From the NCBI RefSeq assembly GCF_037975245.1, contig NC_092563.1, positions 22,724,960 through 22,788,959 on the forward strand: a DNA stretch of 64,000 nucleotides, written 5' to 3'. Shown piece by piece: positions 40,301 to 55,300 of this stretch. The stretch's first letter is position 1. Each line of letters starts with the position of its first letter. Position numbers and translations under genes: made by a program. The notes under the pieces are model-generated. The model made no database searches, was not told the DNA's origin, and worked only from the letters and a program-made list of their open reading frames with translations. This DNA comes from Apostichopus japonicus (lineage: Eukaryota; Echinodermata; Holothuroidea; Aspidochirotida; Stichopodidae).

Positions 40301-43300
40301 TTGCTAACTTCTCATTCAGAACTCAACAAAAGCATAATAACCTCATCAACACTTCAATAGACTTTTAACTTCTTTTTTTCTAAGCTAAACTGAGTATTTA
40401 TCAACACAGCAGAATTACTATCTTCCAGAAGGACTTATATATTTGGGAAACAATTGTCAATCTACAGACAGGTTGTAAGCATCAACATATTTGATACTAA
40501 TACAATTATACACTTCAAAAATGCATTCATTAATATCTCTGGGATAGTAACCGTTTTAATGGATTCATAGAGAAAGGTTCATTTTGACCTAATGATTTGC
40601 AGATTTCTTTCAATTTGTCATCTAATCCACCATTTTCTGAAATTTCCAATCATGCAAATAATCAAAACACAAACTAATTTTGAAACATTTCAGAGAAATT
40701 CATCAATGAAGATCACAATTGCTCAAGACCCTCACCTAATCTGTCAACATATTGTTGCTATTGAGAATAAACAGATAAAGAATGTCAGGAATAGTCCAAA
40801 CATCAGCTCTCCATGTGGTGGTTTCTACCTGATTAAACCTTGTAAAAGATTTGAAAGATCGCATTATTTTAGAACATGATTATGTAGTTTGAAAGGGCAT
40901 TTATAGACATATGCTACCTTATCAATACTGTTGCATGACAATTATAAAATATATGAACAGATAAGCCTCAATGCTACAGTCATACGAGGCATTACTAATA
41001 CTTACCTGTTATTAACTTTACGTTGGTAATTCTGGTGGGCCACGTTTTTTTTGGATCACTAGTACACCTCTCTTCCTCACCGATGCTAGTTCCTGAGGGT
41101 ATTCTGTGATCATCCTGAATGGTATCTGTTGGCATGGAAGACATCTCTACTGATTCTAATTTATACTGACTGGATATTTTGCCTTTCTTCTGCCATACCT
41201 TAATTCTCCCTCCTTTTCACACTGACCATCATCTGTTAACTGATGTTTTGTCGCTGGACAAAATGGGATACAATATCCTTCAGAAGTAAAACTAGTATAG
41301 TATCAAGACTGTTGCGTTACAGCTTTCAAAAAAATTTACCAAAATATTAACAAAACATGAAAGGGGATACAATATCCTTCAGAAGCATGCAACAGATAGT
41401 TTGTAAGCATCAACATATCATATACTAAAACAATTACACCTTTTAAATGCATTCATTGATATCTCTAGGATAGTTACCTTTCTAGTGGATTCATAGAGAA
41501 AGTTTTAATGATCAAAATGGACTTATGATATGCAGATTTCTGTCAATCCCCCATCCCTCATATCCAATCATGCAAATAATCAGTAGTCGAAATTCTCTGA
41601 ATTTTATTTTATGTGTTACAGTAAGCACTACTTGCCATCTTTTGTTAGTTTTTCCTTCTTAGTAAATGTTTGCATTTCTGTCAGGAACCGTGAGTCAGGT
41701 TTACATCTGCTTAGAGGTAAAATCAACCCCTTGCCATACTGACAGTTGAAACATCTTGTGCCACTAAAAGTTCCGTCAGTTCCTCCAACATCAAGATAGT
41801 CATCCTTTGAATAAACCAGAGGGAAATCCCTCACAGTGGTTTCTTGCCTTTAAATACATTACATATACAGCATAAAGAGTAGTTTTCAAGCTAACACTGG
41901 CTGAAGTTCATACTGCAGATGGGGAGCAGTATAAATCTAAACAGACTCAATGCTTATAAGGTTTGATGACTGGGAATCTTGTGAAGATACCACAATGATG
42001 AAAGAAAGACAGAGGGACATTGTTTGTTGTTGTTAGTTGATTTTGCATGCTCACTCTATTAACAAAGACCTGAATTTGCATTTGTTATAGCTAACTTGAT
42101 GAGATCCATTGATATTGTGAAATTTGGACCTCTACTGACCTGAAATGACCTATGACCTCCATCAAAATATTAGGGTTCTTATACTGGTTGTAAGAAAAAC
42201 ACATGCCAACCTATCATGGGATATCATTTTTACAAGTTTTGTGCTTGCGTGTGAAATTTGATAACCCAAAACAATATGGTTCTTGTAGTCATAGGGAAGC
42301 CACATTCAAAATATGAGAGCAAATCAAGTTTCCTATCTGGAGATATCGTGTTACAAGAATTTCAATTTTTGAGCCCTTGTGACCTTAAATGAACTCTGAC
42401 TTACACCAAACGCTATATAAGGCTATCATACCATGCATTCATGAAATCCTATGATGTTCAGGTTCTGGAGATACAGTGATTTTGAGATTTTCACATATTG
42501 CCTGATCCTCACTTCAAATGATCTTTGCCTTCCACCTAAACAATAGGGTTCTTGTACTCTTATGGGGAAGATATGACTAAGGAAGCCATATGCCAAATAT
42601 GAGAACTGCAGATGCACATGTTAGATATGTTGAGATATCGAGTTTACAAGCAAGGGCGTGACATACACACACATATCCATGCGCTGGCACACACACCAAC
42701 TGAAATGAATTGGTTACTTGCCTGCCTACAACAAGTAACCAATCAAGCAAAGCATGTAGCATTATGGCAAAACAACAGAATTAAACACCTAGCACAAAGA
42801 CACATTGCACACAGGTAAACACTTGCTAACACGTGCAGTTTACACGTCGAAACGTTTAAATGAACGAAACTCATTTTAAACGTTTAGAAATATTTTCTAA
42901 TTGTTTGAAAGTTTGAGTAAGGAAATGATCATCACTTGAGGAAAAAACTCCACAGCTTCTTCTGAAAGGAACCAAAATTTCTTCCAATCCTACAGATCAT
43001 TGAATATGCTGGTTGTCAGACTGATCAGGTGCATATTCTCTAAGACCTTAGCGGTTAACTTATACACCCATTTTAATTTTCTTATGAGGGGGGGGGCGGT
43101 GGGGAGGTCACCCATGGTTAGGTGATTGAAAGCCAGTATTTGAGGGAGGAGTAAACATTTGTCCCATTTGTGCATATGTGTTATTTTGTTTCAAATTTTT
43201 GCAACTTGGTAGGAAGGGGCCTCATGATGGGAAATTCTTTCTTGCAGACTTCCAGAACAGAGGTTAAGGGCCAAATGTCAATAAATACCTCAGATCTGAC

Positions 43301-46300
43301 TTACCAGTTCCACACCAGCAAGTATGCCATGTCCATCTATTCCATTGATTTCACCAATCCATGCAATGACACCTGATAAAGTCTGTTCACCATAATTGAC
43401 CTCCACCAAGGAATCCAAGGTTAAGTCTGGATAAGGGGGTTCTTCAGGTGGTACACCACCAACTGCCCCTCCCGGTCGGTTTGTTACCTCTGGAGGGTCA
43501 ATACAAGACCCATCTAAAGGAACATGACATATAATACTTGTGACATCCACTTTTAAATATAATATAAAACTATGGAATGCATTTGTCATACAAAACATGT
43601 ATAATATTATGATTTGTGTGCAGAGTATTAGAACATGTTAAGACAACTTTTGGCAACACTGAACGCTGAAAATGAAAACTGAAATTTTGCAACTCTGTAG
43701 ACGTTAGCCAAATGTATTCGAAATTAATGATGATATCAACTTAAGAATATTCAGTGTGTGTAAAAGGATTGTCATACATGTGTAAATACATTTGTACTAC
43801 TTTTGATGTTATTCGCATATTTTGAAATCCATAAATCTTACAAACTTTAGTAGTAAATACTCATTCGAAAAAAAAAGACTTCTCTTGGTTGAATAATTTC
43901 ATGCAAGTGAGCAGATGCTAAGTTTAAATTCATTTAATACTTGATAGAAAATGTAATGTCAGTCAGAGAATGGGTAGCTTTATTATTATGTCTGCTTATA
44001 TCACAAACAAATACACGGCAGCAAACTTTAAATGTAAAAATGATGTAATACCTGAAAGTTCAGCTAATGCTTCTCTGTGTTCATACATTTTAAGCAGCTT
44101 TTGCAAATTTTCAAAGGTTTCCAACTCTCCAAACCGTTTCGATTGCTTTTTCTTCCAAGCAACTATGACAGCTAAAAGATGATCTCCTTTGACACTATCA
44201 GGTTTATAATGATTAAGGTCTTCATGGTTCAATGTTAACATATCCATTAATTGTTGCCGATTCAGACAGAGTTTTTCTGCCACTTTCTGCATGTTCATCC
44301 TGGTGAGTCTTTTAGACTCAGGAGTTGCTGATATAGTGAGAATGAATAAAAAAGAGCCACAATTAATTGTATACTCCAAGAGAATATGATACATCAAGTT
44401 CTATCCTGATGGACTGGTACTTTCATTTGCAGTGCACGAGATGAGAAATAGTGTAAAAAGACTAGAAATTATTATAATGTGATGTAGCTCAATCTGTCAT
44501 CACTCGAACCATAATAAGATCATCCAGCTCACATTCTTACTTGTAATCAAAACAAAGATACAAAGAGGAAAAGAAGGTTTAACATGGAAGGAAGAAGTTT
44601 TGCAATAAATCACTACTAAGGATATATATAACTAACTCTGACACAGTATTAAATGATTGGTATCTTTATAAAACTGCTCTGGTACTTACATAAGGAAAAT
44701 AATCAAAATATATGGGTAGTTTGTGAAACATTCTTCAAAACAATGTACACAGAGAAAGGTGCTATGGATCTCCTATGAACATGAGGGATTCGGAGTGCAC
44801 ACTTCTCCACATTATTGCTTGTATTCTTTTAAATATCACAACCATGACCACCATCAACTAATTGAACCAATAGAATAAAAACATTGTTCATAAATACAAG
44901 TTCAAAATATCAGCTCATTACTCCACCTCATAAAGATGGGAATGTGTTCTTGAGACAACAAGAGGAAACAGCAAATCCGTCAACAACAAAAGACATTGCA
45001 GACTTGTTGTGGATTGATATGATGGTTTCTACAAATTTAAATTGCTCAAGTCTTTGATATTTATTCAAGTTCAGTATACCAGTTGAGTGAAATGTTTCAG
45101 AGAACCCTGTCCCACACTTTGATACATAGTTTATGATCATTTAACATTAGTAATGGGACAATATCATATCTAGACAATTGGATATATTTACCACCTGCTG
45201 AATCGTATGATACCATTTAAGCTTGCACGGTTTCGGGGAAAACTTACAACCGGTTTTTCTCCAGCAATAAAACCGAATCTGGCTCAAAAAACGTTTTTTC
45301 CCCTCCCGAATTGCATTGAAAACATCCAAATCTCTGACGTAGGTATCATGATCGCTAAGATGCGTATTTATGAAGCTTTACCAACAGCTGTTCAAGTCTA
45401 GTTAATTCGCAGTAAAGGGTAAAAAATAAGCCAAATAAAATCAAGAAATGTTACTGCCTTCATGACTCTCTCTTTAAACAAGCAAGTTAAACAGTAAGCA
45501 ACCGACAGAGCAAACCCTTCCTTAGTTTAACAGAACTTCTTAGACGATTGTAAGTAAATATTTACTTGTACTGTCATTATCAGAGAAGTTTTCTAGCTGA
45601 CAAGACCATCGGGTGATCAAGATGACCGTGGGTTTTTTTTCTGAACAGGAACTTGAACTTCGTGAAGTACAGTAACAGAAGACAAAACGATACGGGTACG
45701 TGATGTTAAAACTTTAAGAAAACATTTGACCAACACATTTCTTCTCGACATTTTTACTTCAGTTAATTTAACATGGGTAATAAAAAGAGAGTCATGAAGA
45801 CAGTAACATTTCTTGAATTTATTATCCTTATTTTTTACCCTTTACTGCGAACGAAGTAGACTTAGACTGAAACATACGCATCTTAGTGATCGCGACACCT
45901 CCATCAGAGATTTTGATGTTTTCAATGAAATTCGGGAGGAAAAAAAAAACGGTTTTTGAGCCAGATTTGGTTTTTTGCTAGAAAGCAGCCGGTTTTGGAT
46001 TTTCATGAAACTGTACAAGCTTACGTTCAGGCTTCAATGTTTTTCTTTACAGTAATCATTCAATTCAATGACAGCGTCTTAGCACAACCGAAACCCCTAA
46101 AGATTTTACCAGATAATTTGTTACATCGGAAAGCTCAGACAAGCAAACTTGGTCTGCTCTCCTCAAATTTCAATGAAATAGGTCAATGTTGGTGTGCAGG
46201 TCATGTGACAATGACCCCATCAAAATTTACCACTTTCGTTGACACCGTTGTAAGTTTCGTTTACCTTAACGATTTCCAGGAGAACATTGAGACATAGACA

Positions 46301-49300
46301 AACATGTTGAAGCTCTTTCTTTTTGATTTTGTATCATGTATCTAGAAGCAGTAGACAGGCTTCTCATACTCAATAAATGGAAAGTAAGTTACAATACTAG
46401 AATTATAAACTCCATCAGAACTTTTTCTTTCTCCTGTAATATTTGGGAGGTTTGATTTAAACAGCCATAACCCAACAGAATGAGGGAATAATTTATAGAT
46501 AATAAAGTTTGTGTTTTTGTCTATTGATCACAATCCAGACTATAACTTGGATCTTACTATTCAATGCACACTATTTGTATGAATAATGGATAATAATTGT
46601 ACAAATTAGTTCACAAAAAATACATTTTCCTGCCTTAAAGCAGCATTTTGCGTTTGGTCACCGTTATCTACTTTTTTGACATGTCCATCAAGTTTTTTGA
46701 CATATACTGTATCAATCAAAAAACAGCAAACTAAGATATTAGCCAAGTTTTTCCCTGCCAACAACGTTAATTGGCGAGTAATTAAAGATATTTGCAGATA
46801 ATGAGAAGAGTGTCCACGAAAAATTCTACATTTAAAACTAAACGCATACAGTTCCCCCAAACCCACTAGTTTGAATTCAACCAATCAGAGCCTCATGTTG
46901 CAGGTTTAGTATGAGCCGTTGCTAAAAATAGATATAAGACTTTGCGTTGGTACAACCATGGAACTATTACCGAATAGCTCCATGGTACAACCAGGGAGTT
47001 GTTATGGAACTCCCTTGTACAACTGCCATATAGACTGTACACAAATAAGGCATGGTGTTGTATTACGTATTGGTCAATGACGTTCGTAGTGTTTAAATAT
47101 TCATATTATGGGCGAGGTTTATTGGGATCCCAACGGAAAATATCTTGGAGAAAAACAAAGTTGAAAGTTGCAAATTTTTCGACTTTTAAGCCACCATTTT
47201 GAAGTATGTATTAAATAGATAAGCTAGTTTTGTATGTCGTTATGGCATAGTGGAGTCAGTGAGGTTGAGAAAAATCATAGAAAAGGACGCAAAATGCTGC
47301 TTTAATATCTATCAATCTATAGTTCAGACCTGTCCTGGGCAAAGGTGAATCCAATATGACCGATGGGAAATTAATATACAGTTGCCACAATTACAGTTTG
47401 CTGAGGTAGTATAACCTTTCACAATCCACCGTTATGTCTCTCTGAAACAAGAACTACACAATTTGGCTTAATATATTAATATTCAGCAAAAAGCCTTATT
47501 TCTATTTAGTATTGTTTGTAAATATAAGAACAACAACAAGTAATGTAAATCATCAATGAAACACACTCAATGAAACACTCTAGTTCCATGAGCTCTTTAC
47601 CTTGACTAATCTCCTCTATTTCTGTTTGTTTTATTATTTATTTTTTCTTTATATGTCAGTTGAGTTCTTTGACAAGACTTTACAAAATCCACTATCATCT
47701 AACTAGAAATGAAAGTTTCCTGAAGCGATCACCATTCAATATGTCATTATCACAAGTGATTGTTCACTGGAGGGTTTGTCACAAAATAAAGGTATAACTA
47801 CGTTGCATATTCATAAGGCAAAGAACCAAAAACAGTAACTGATGTATTATGTTGTACCAAGGAGATTTGTGTTTCTTATTTCACTTATCAAATCCCAAGA
47901 GACATCTTCATCCACAAATAGAAGCATCTTGCAATTTTTAGAGAAAGTTTTGTTTAACAATTGTATTTCTATAGACTTGAAGTTATAGTGTTGCCTACCT
48001 TTCTTGGTCTGTTTTAAGTCCCTGACTTCACATACACCATCATCTCTGTTTTGTAGCCATTCTACAAGATCTTCTCGTCTAATGGTAACAAACCCCTCTA
48101 GAAGCTTTTCTTTGGTCTTTCTTGGGTCTTCATCTCTATTTGCATTCAACCACTCATTCAACATTTTTAGTGTCATTTCAGCCTGGTTAAGACATCTCAT
48201 ACGTTGTGCAATTTCCCATTTATCATAACCAAAATTGCTGGCGAGCAATGGCCAATCAAAGAGAAGTTTTACAGCTAGTTCCATCACCGTGTAAGGATCC
48301 AAACCTGTCAATATACCAATACGATTACATCAAACTTAAACTGTCACTGTAACACAGATAATCAAAGATTTAATTGCTGCATATTGTACTTATCAAAGAT
48401 TGTCTTAAAGCATATTCTGGTGGCTAAACTTGATGGCTGAATAAATTGCTGACAATTTTTTGAATCTAAATGTGAAAACCACCTCCTCACTATACGTTTT
48501 GTATTGCAGATATTTATTTTTAAATTTAGTGATATTTTGGAAATGCATCTGACAACAGCAGAATGGATGATGTTATCAGAGCACTTCATCTGAAAATTTC
48601 TCACCATAATATGTCAATAATTTATTCACAAACACAAAGAATATTTCTACAAAAATGATACATTTTTATGAAATTCTCAGTACAGAGAAGTTTGACATCT
48701 ATGCAAACATTCCAAAAGTTTCAAGGATAAACCAACAAGAAGATTAATAGTGTAAGCAAAGCTTCCAAGGAGCATTCGCCCAGATGACATCACAGACCCC
48801 CTACTGTGATTCAGCTTCCTGCAGACTAGTTGAAGGTTTCACCAGTTCGAGTTGGGGCAAGATATTAAGACGGGTTTTTCAACTAGCAGATGAAATATTT
48901 TTCTCTTCAATGTTAGTTCACATTGCTTGTCACCAGAGTACCCCAACTAATAGAATACAATTAATCAAACTGAAAAAGAAGAGCAAAGTATGAAAACATA
49001 ACATAACATATGTATGTGCTCCACTTGAAGAGAATTTGCATGCCTTCTGAGTTACACTGAACTTCATACGATATGTTTGATGCAGAACATATTGTCTACG
49101 AATAAACACATAAAAATTGAAGAAAACATACATGTCCATTTTTTAATCAAATATTGATTTGGAATTTTGCCATAGCATCACAAATGTGAAAAACAAACAT
49201 ATTATTTGAAGATGTCGAGTCTAGTTTTCATCCTGAATTTTGTTAAGCTGACAAGCTGCCATCCAGGCAAAAATGACATCAAACCACAAAACACAATTTA

Positions 49301-52300
49301 TGCTCTAGAGAACAGAGTAATCTATTGCAAAATGATACTAAATTCAAAGCATATATGTAATGGAAGCAAAACAGTTATCATAAAAATTAAAGAGGACAGC
49401 CCCCCCTCCCTTAAAAAAAATAGGTTACCAATGTAACAAAGGTGATTATATGCAAATTCCATTTAAACTATCAATATACAAATACATGAAGCCAAACCAA
49501 TTTTAATGCAAATACTTCAAGATTTCACTAAAATCTGGATAAGAAACATGAATGGCAGGAAGGGATCATGGATCCCCTTGTTCACAACACAACACATGGA
49601 AACATCAAGAACAAAGGTGTGGATGTCATGAGTACAGGAGTAAGGGTGTCCATTATGCCCATGTTCCTATCTTCCCAAATCACTCAGTTGACTATGTAAA
49701 ACAGACAAAATGACAACAGTGCAGGCCTAAAATATTAATACATTAATCCATTGTTTAATAGTCCACCCACTTCAATTAATGAGCCTCATATGTTCAATGG
49801 GTCACTTCTTACCACAACAGGGAAGAATAGCATTGCCTTTTACTATGTTCAACAATGTGAAAATAACTTTCTTCACCTTATCCCTTAAATTATAGGCACG
49901 ACAGCATGACAGATAAGGCTACATACCAGACACCCCTTCCCATCCCATCCATTGTTGTTCAAAGATGTGGGGAGGCAAATAGCCAAACTGTTCTCTTTTG
50001 TGTATGTTAAAGTCACAATGGCTACACCTGATATATTTGCCAGGCCAGAGTGTTTCCCACAAATAAACCATGTACTTGCAGTTGCCTCATCTTCAAAGCT
50101 TTCTACTTCCCACCAAACAAAGAGAGAACACAACAACTTACCATAATACAACTGTCTGGCTTCTCGGTACAAATTACATTGACTCATTGCATGGAAAAGG
50201 GTTTCCTTCATATTGACATCATCAGCTCGAATTTGGCGACTCCTCCAAATGTTTAACATTCTGAAGCAATTTTGAGATGAATCTCCCTTTTGCTCCATAA
50301 TGTAATCAATGTCTTGAGTTTTGACCAAAACTGGTGCAAGTGTTTGCCAATTGTCAGAGAGAAGAGCTGCAGTGCTTTCTAGCTCATGTTGTCTCAGACC
50401 TACAATAGATGCAGAAATATCACAGATGTTACAAACAGAAGAATCATGCAATTCCAGCTAGATACTAAATATGATGACAGTGAATCAATAACAGGCGCGT
50501 ACAGTAGCCAGGAATTTGCCAAGGGAGGGGCGAAACTGTAGATTCGGCATTGCAAACTATCTAAGCGTAGCGCCACCATTGGTTGGCGCGAAGCGTACAA
50601 GAAAATTTTTCGCTGAAAATGCCTCCCAGATCGCTGGAAATGGCACTTCCCAGGCCTTGTAAGTTGCATCGTAGCATTTTCTCTTTGGAAAATACTAGCG
50701 ATATCATAAAAACATTAAAAAAAATTTTTAAAAAATATGCTCAAGGGGGGGTGGCTGCCCCCTTCGCCCCCCCTTGGCTACGCCCCTGATCAATAAGCTG
50801 TGGCAACCATATGTTCTGAGATATTTGACTGTACGAATCTAACAACCCATACCTGTCCAATTAGGAAAAAAGGTGTTCTGGCTACCGAGTATTAATTATA
50901 AAGATACAAAAGATAATAATCATAAATAATAGTAATACAAGTTATCAAGCTCAACATACAAAAAAGTTCCTAAGCCCTGTACAAAGAAATTATGAACCAA
51001 TAAACACAAAACACAAGTAGGACAGAGAAGACTGAAAACTTAATTAAATAAATAAGTTCATATTTGAAAGTAGTTAATGAAGGTGTGCTGAGAATATTGA
51101 AAGGCAAAGTATTCCAAAGACAGATGAATGCAGAGTCAAAAGTAAATACAGCTTGTTACAGTTTTTTTGTGTCATGACTAATGCTTCAAACTTGCAAAAA
51201 GCATGTCAGTTTTACCCCTTTTAGAATCCAATGATCATACCTGTGCCATTATGATGGCATGTGTATATGTATGCATAATAAAACTGCAAGTAAACATGAT
51301 TCTCATGAAGGTAAACTGTATTAATGAAACCTTCACTTGGTATATGTGGATGCCTTATATTAAGAAAATACAATCCTATGGATTCCAGTTAAAGTCAAGG
51401 TCATCTGTGGTCAGCAATGTTAAAATTGATTGCAAATATGGGGAAGTTACAAGGATGAAACTTATAATTAGAATATACAGTATGGTTTGTACCATATTGC
51501 TAGGAATCCTATTGTTTTTAGTCACGGTACAAAGGTGACACCTTTAAACACACTATTCCATTCCCATTAAAGGTCAAAACATACCCTCAAGAGGTAAAAG
51601 TTGATATATAATGCCCGATTCCTTTAACATTCAGCTATACTGGTTTTGCAATATATGCATTAAAATAGAAAATACACATATCAATTCCTTAGCGCCATTC
51701 CTTGTGCGGCACGCGAACTGAGTTCGACCGTCGCAGTTTTAGGCCTATGACTTTACCATATAGACCATTTTCCTACAGCCATAGCGTGAAAAGTTAATAC
51801 CGAAAAAACTTAGTTCAAACGGCACTAAACAGAGAAATGTGTTGTCTCTAAAGTTCTGTTATTTTCTTAACAATACAGTTCAAAATTCCACCGGACTTCG
51901 GTGATTTACGATGCAAGGTTAATAAATATCGAACTCAAAACCCTCATTGAAAACACACAGTAAATACTGAAGAAAATCACCATTTGATAGCCGTACTTTG
52001 TTTGCGTAACCATCCTCTTGAATATTCATTGACAAATTTAGTTCAAATGGTTTTGGAAAGGATTTTTTCTTAACTTTACATTGATGTTAAATTCATTTTC
52101 ATTGATCACTGTCTTCAATCGGACCAAGTACAATCCAATCGAATGTCTTCTAAGAAAAATGCAAGTTTCGCTTTCTTCGGTGGGCACGCCGTTACGTAAT
52201 ATGTGTATCCTGTACTCTGCAATAGGGTACAGCTACGCAATGCACAGTGTTCACCTACATCGCCACAGCCGAGTTTCGCTTTCAAAACGTCATATTTTAT

Positions 52301-55300
52301 TGAACTTAATATTATTTCAAAGAAAATGACCGTGGAATATGCATCATAAATATTGAAGCAAGTAAGTACCAATTAATTTATCTAATGCAATCCTATAATT
52401 ATAGAAACACCGTTTTAGACCCCCCCCCTGATGAATGGAATAGTCCAAACAACTTGTCCGCACAGAGCCACAGGATTTTCGGTCAAGGTGATGAGTCATA
52501 CGCGTTGGTCAGTAGGAGGGCTATTTTGAAGAATGTTTAGTGTGCATTTTAGAAAGAAAGGAATTGATATGCAGCAATGTGATTTAATGGTTTAATATGG
52601 CAACGGGCTTGGATTCTAAGGATTGCCAGATCATTATGCTGTGTACTTGACTTCTTGGGCAAGACACTTTATAATCTACATTGCCTCTCTTCACCCAGGA
52701 ACTGCCACATAACTATGTGAATATTGCATGTGCCTGAAGAGATGTGTGAACATCTTAACTTTTTCATTTTAATCAGTGCAAAGTAATACAAACATTATTA
52801 TCGTGTCCAAATTGTTTCCATCAATACAATATTTAACCGCATAAGGAGTGCACACTTGGGAGAAGGCTTGTAAAAATAGTTGTTAACTCGAAGCTGTAAA
52901 TTATACATTAAAAGAGATTTATTATAAACACATGATGGGTTGATGCGTTAGTCAGCATGTTCTGCAATGATCTCAGAATCATTTTAATATAGAATTCTAT
53001 ATAATTACAGTATCTCAGAGCCCTAATATCATACACATTTCTTACTGCAACATAAAAAAGTTACACACATGTTGCTGGCTTAGAAATTGTTAATATGCAT
53101 GACAAATCCACCTAGAAAAGCATGTGCCTACACTAGCATTATCTATAGTGTTTATTATCAGTAGTATTTTAGACATGGGTCTGATAACTATGAGATTAAT
53201 ACTTTATATAGGGTGACTACCACTCAACCCACTACTCCATTTCTCTAGAAGCATCCATCCCCATTTCTTACAATGGAATGCAAGAGAAATCACTAAGCCT
53301 GGAACTTCATATTCTGTTCATTAATAAATTAAGACATGCTTAGTATTCTTGTGTAGGAAATGATATTAAAATTCACATTTAGCAAAATCCAGTGAAGAAA
53401 GTAATATTCAAATTTCTGGCAGAACAACTTTCACTTTAGTTTCAGAGACAGTATTATTTATCATAATTTATATGACAATCCTGGTTGATGTCATGATTCA
53501 TTACAGGTATTGCAACAAAAGTGACTTTACATTGTTACATATTGCTTCTGAATTTGAATCATTGTCACAAGAAGCTCCTTAAGTGGGCAAGGAAGAGAAA
53601 TTAAGTTTAATAGATCACTCAGAAGAGACCTTTGAAATAAAGTAGATTGTTGAATTACCATTATGAATTATTCTATTGAGGTTTCCACTTTTTTATCTTG
53701 TAGGTTAAACTTATAGTTACATCCATGATGGACCAATTTGAGACAAAAAAAAGAGTTGCAATAAACATAGAATACATACGATGAAAGAAAAGAGAAAGAA
53801 CATAGATTACGATATGCAGTAGGGTAGTGTCACATAAACTCTAATTAGCAGTTTGTCTTATTCACATATAGCATGTGACATTAACTTTACAAGAGCAAGC
53901 AAATAGCTTACCTTTATATAGTTCTTTTTCTGCAACATGTCCAAGGCCAATGTCATACAATACAGAGACAAGCATCTCAATTTTGTTTGCATCAAAAGAT
54001 TGAAGCATACTCCAGTATGAGAACATTCGATAGATTCTTTCAGGGAGGTGTTTGAATGTTTCCCTAAAGGCATCCAGACGCACGTCAGAAATCAACAGCT
54101 TTTCACCAAGTAATCTGCATTGTTTCGATTCAATTTGATGGCCTATTCGACGTAAAACAAGTTCATTTAAACCTGGAAAGGGCAAAATAAAAGTTAAAAA
54201 CATTAAAGTAAAGAAATTACACATTTGTTTTCATTCAAAGACTGGAACTAGAGGAGCCTGGGAGTAACAGTCCTCTTTTGACCTCAAATGAACTTTGATC
54301 TTCACCAGTTTAATCCATTTTCTTGTACTCAGCACAGGGATGTGCACACACTGCACAGCAAGTATGAACTTCAAGCAAGATATGCAAGTGAAAACTCTTT
54401 GGTATCTTAATCGTCACGCATACTACTCTGATTACGCAAGGGAACACTATTATACTTTTACAAGGCATATACTGGAATATATGGAACAAATGAGCCTATG
54501 ATATTCAAATATATTACACAACCTAAGGATTATGCAGCAGAAGACATTGCCTTACCTACTGAATATTGATGAGGTACTTCCTAATAGGGCAAGAAGGAAC
54601 TACTGTATGTATACACTCTCCTACAGGAAATCTTCCAACTATGTTTGAAGCAGTTCGTCCAAGCTGATTGAAAGGAAGGTTTTGCATTGCAATTTTTTTT
54701 AGTACATTTGACCTTTGGATCTATGACCTTTGACCTCAGTGACCATGGTAACCAGACATTTGGAGAGTATTTGACATTCCGAGCTAGAAATATCTGACAC
54801 AAACTTGCACTGAAGTTACACCTTTGATCCATGACCTTGTGACCTCAGCTACTATGGTAACCACAACTATTGACAGTGCATGACCTACCCTTAATACATG
54901 TGAGTATTGGTCAATGCTTCCCCTTGGATTCATGACAAAAAGCAAATGTTTTGCATAATTTGACCTTCAACTGCAGATCTAATTGATTATGACTACATTG
55001 AAACTGATTTGCATGACCGAAATTATGTCATAGAGATTGTTTGAAACATACCCTGCTCAATTTCATCAGCAAGAGTGTCACGACCAATGGCACGACAGGC
55101 TCTTAGAAGTTGACCCAGCTTGTTGCATCCTTTCTCATTTGTGTTCCAAATGTCAAAGACAGTCCTAAGACAGTCATAGGGATTCATATCCTGTGTTAGC
55201 TTTCCAGTGAGTTCATGTTGCTGTACACCAAGCTCAGCAGCAAACAGTTTCCTGTAGACTGTTGCTGACAGTATCACAGTATTCAGAACAGTCTCATCAA

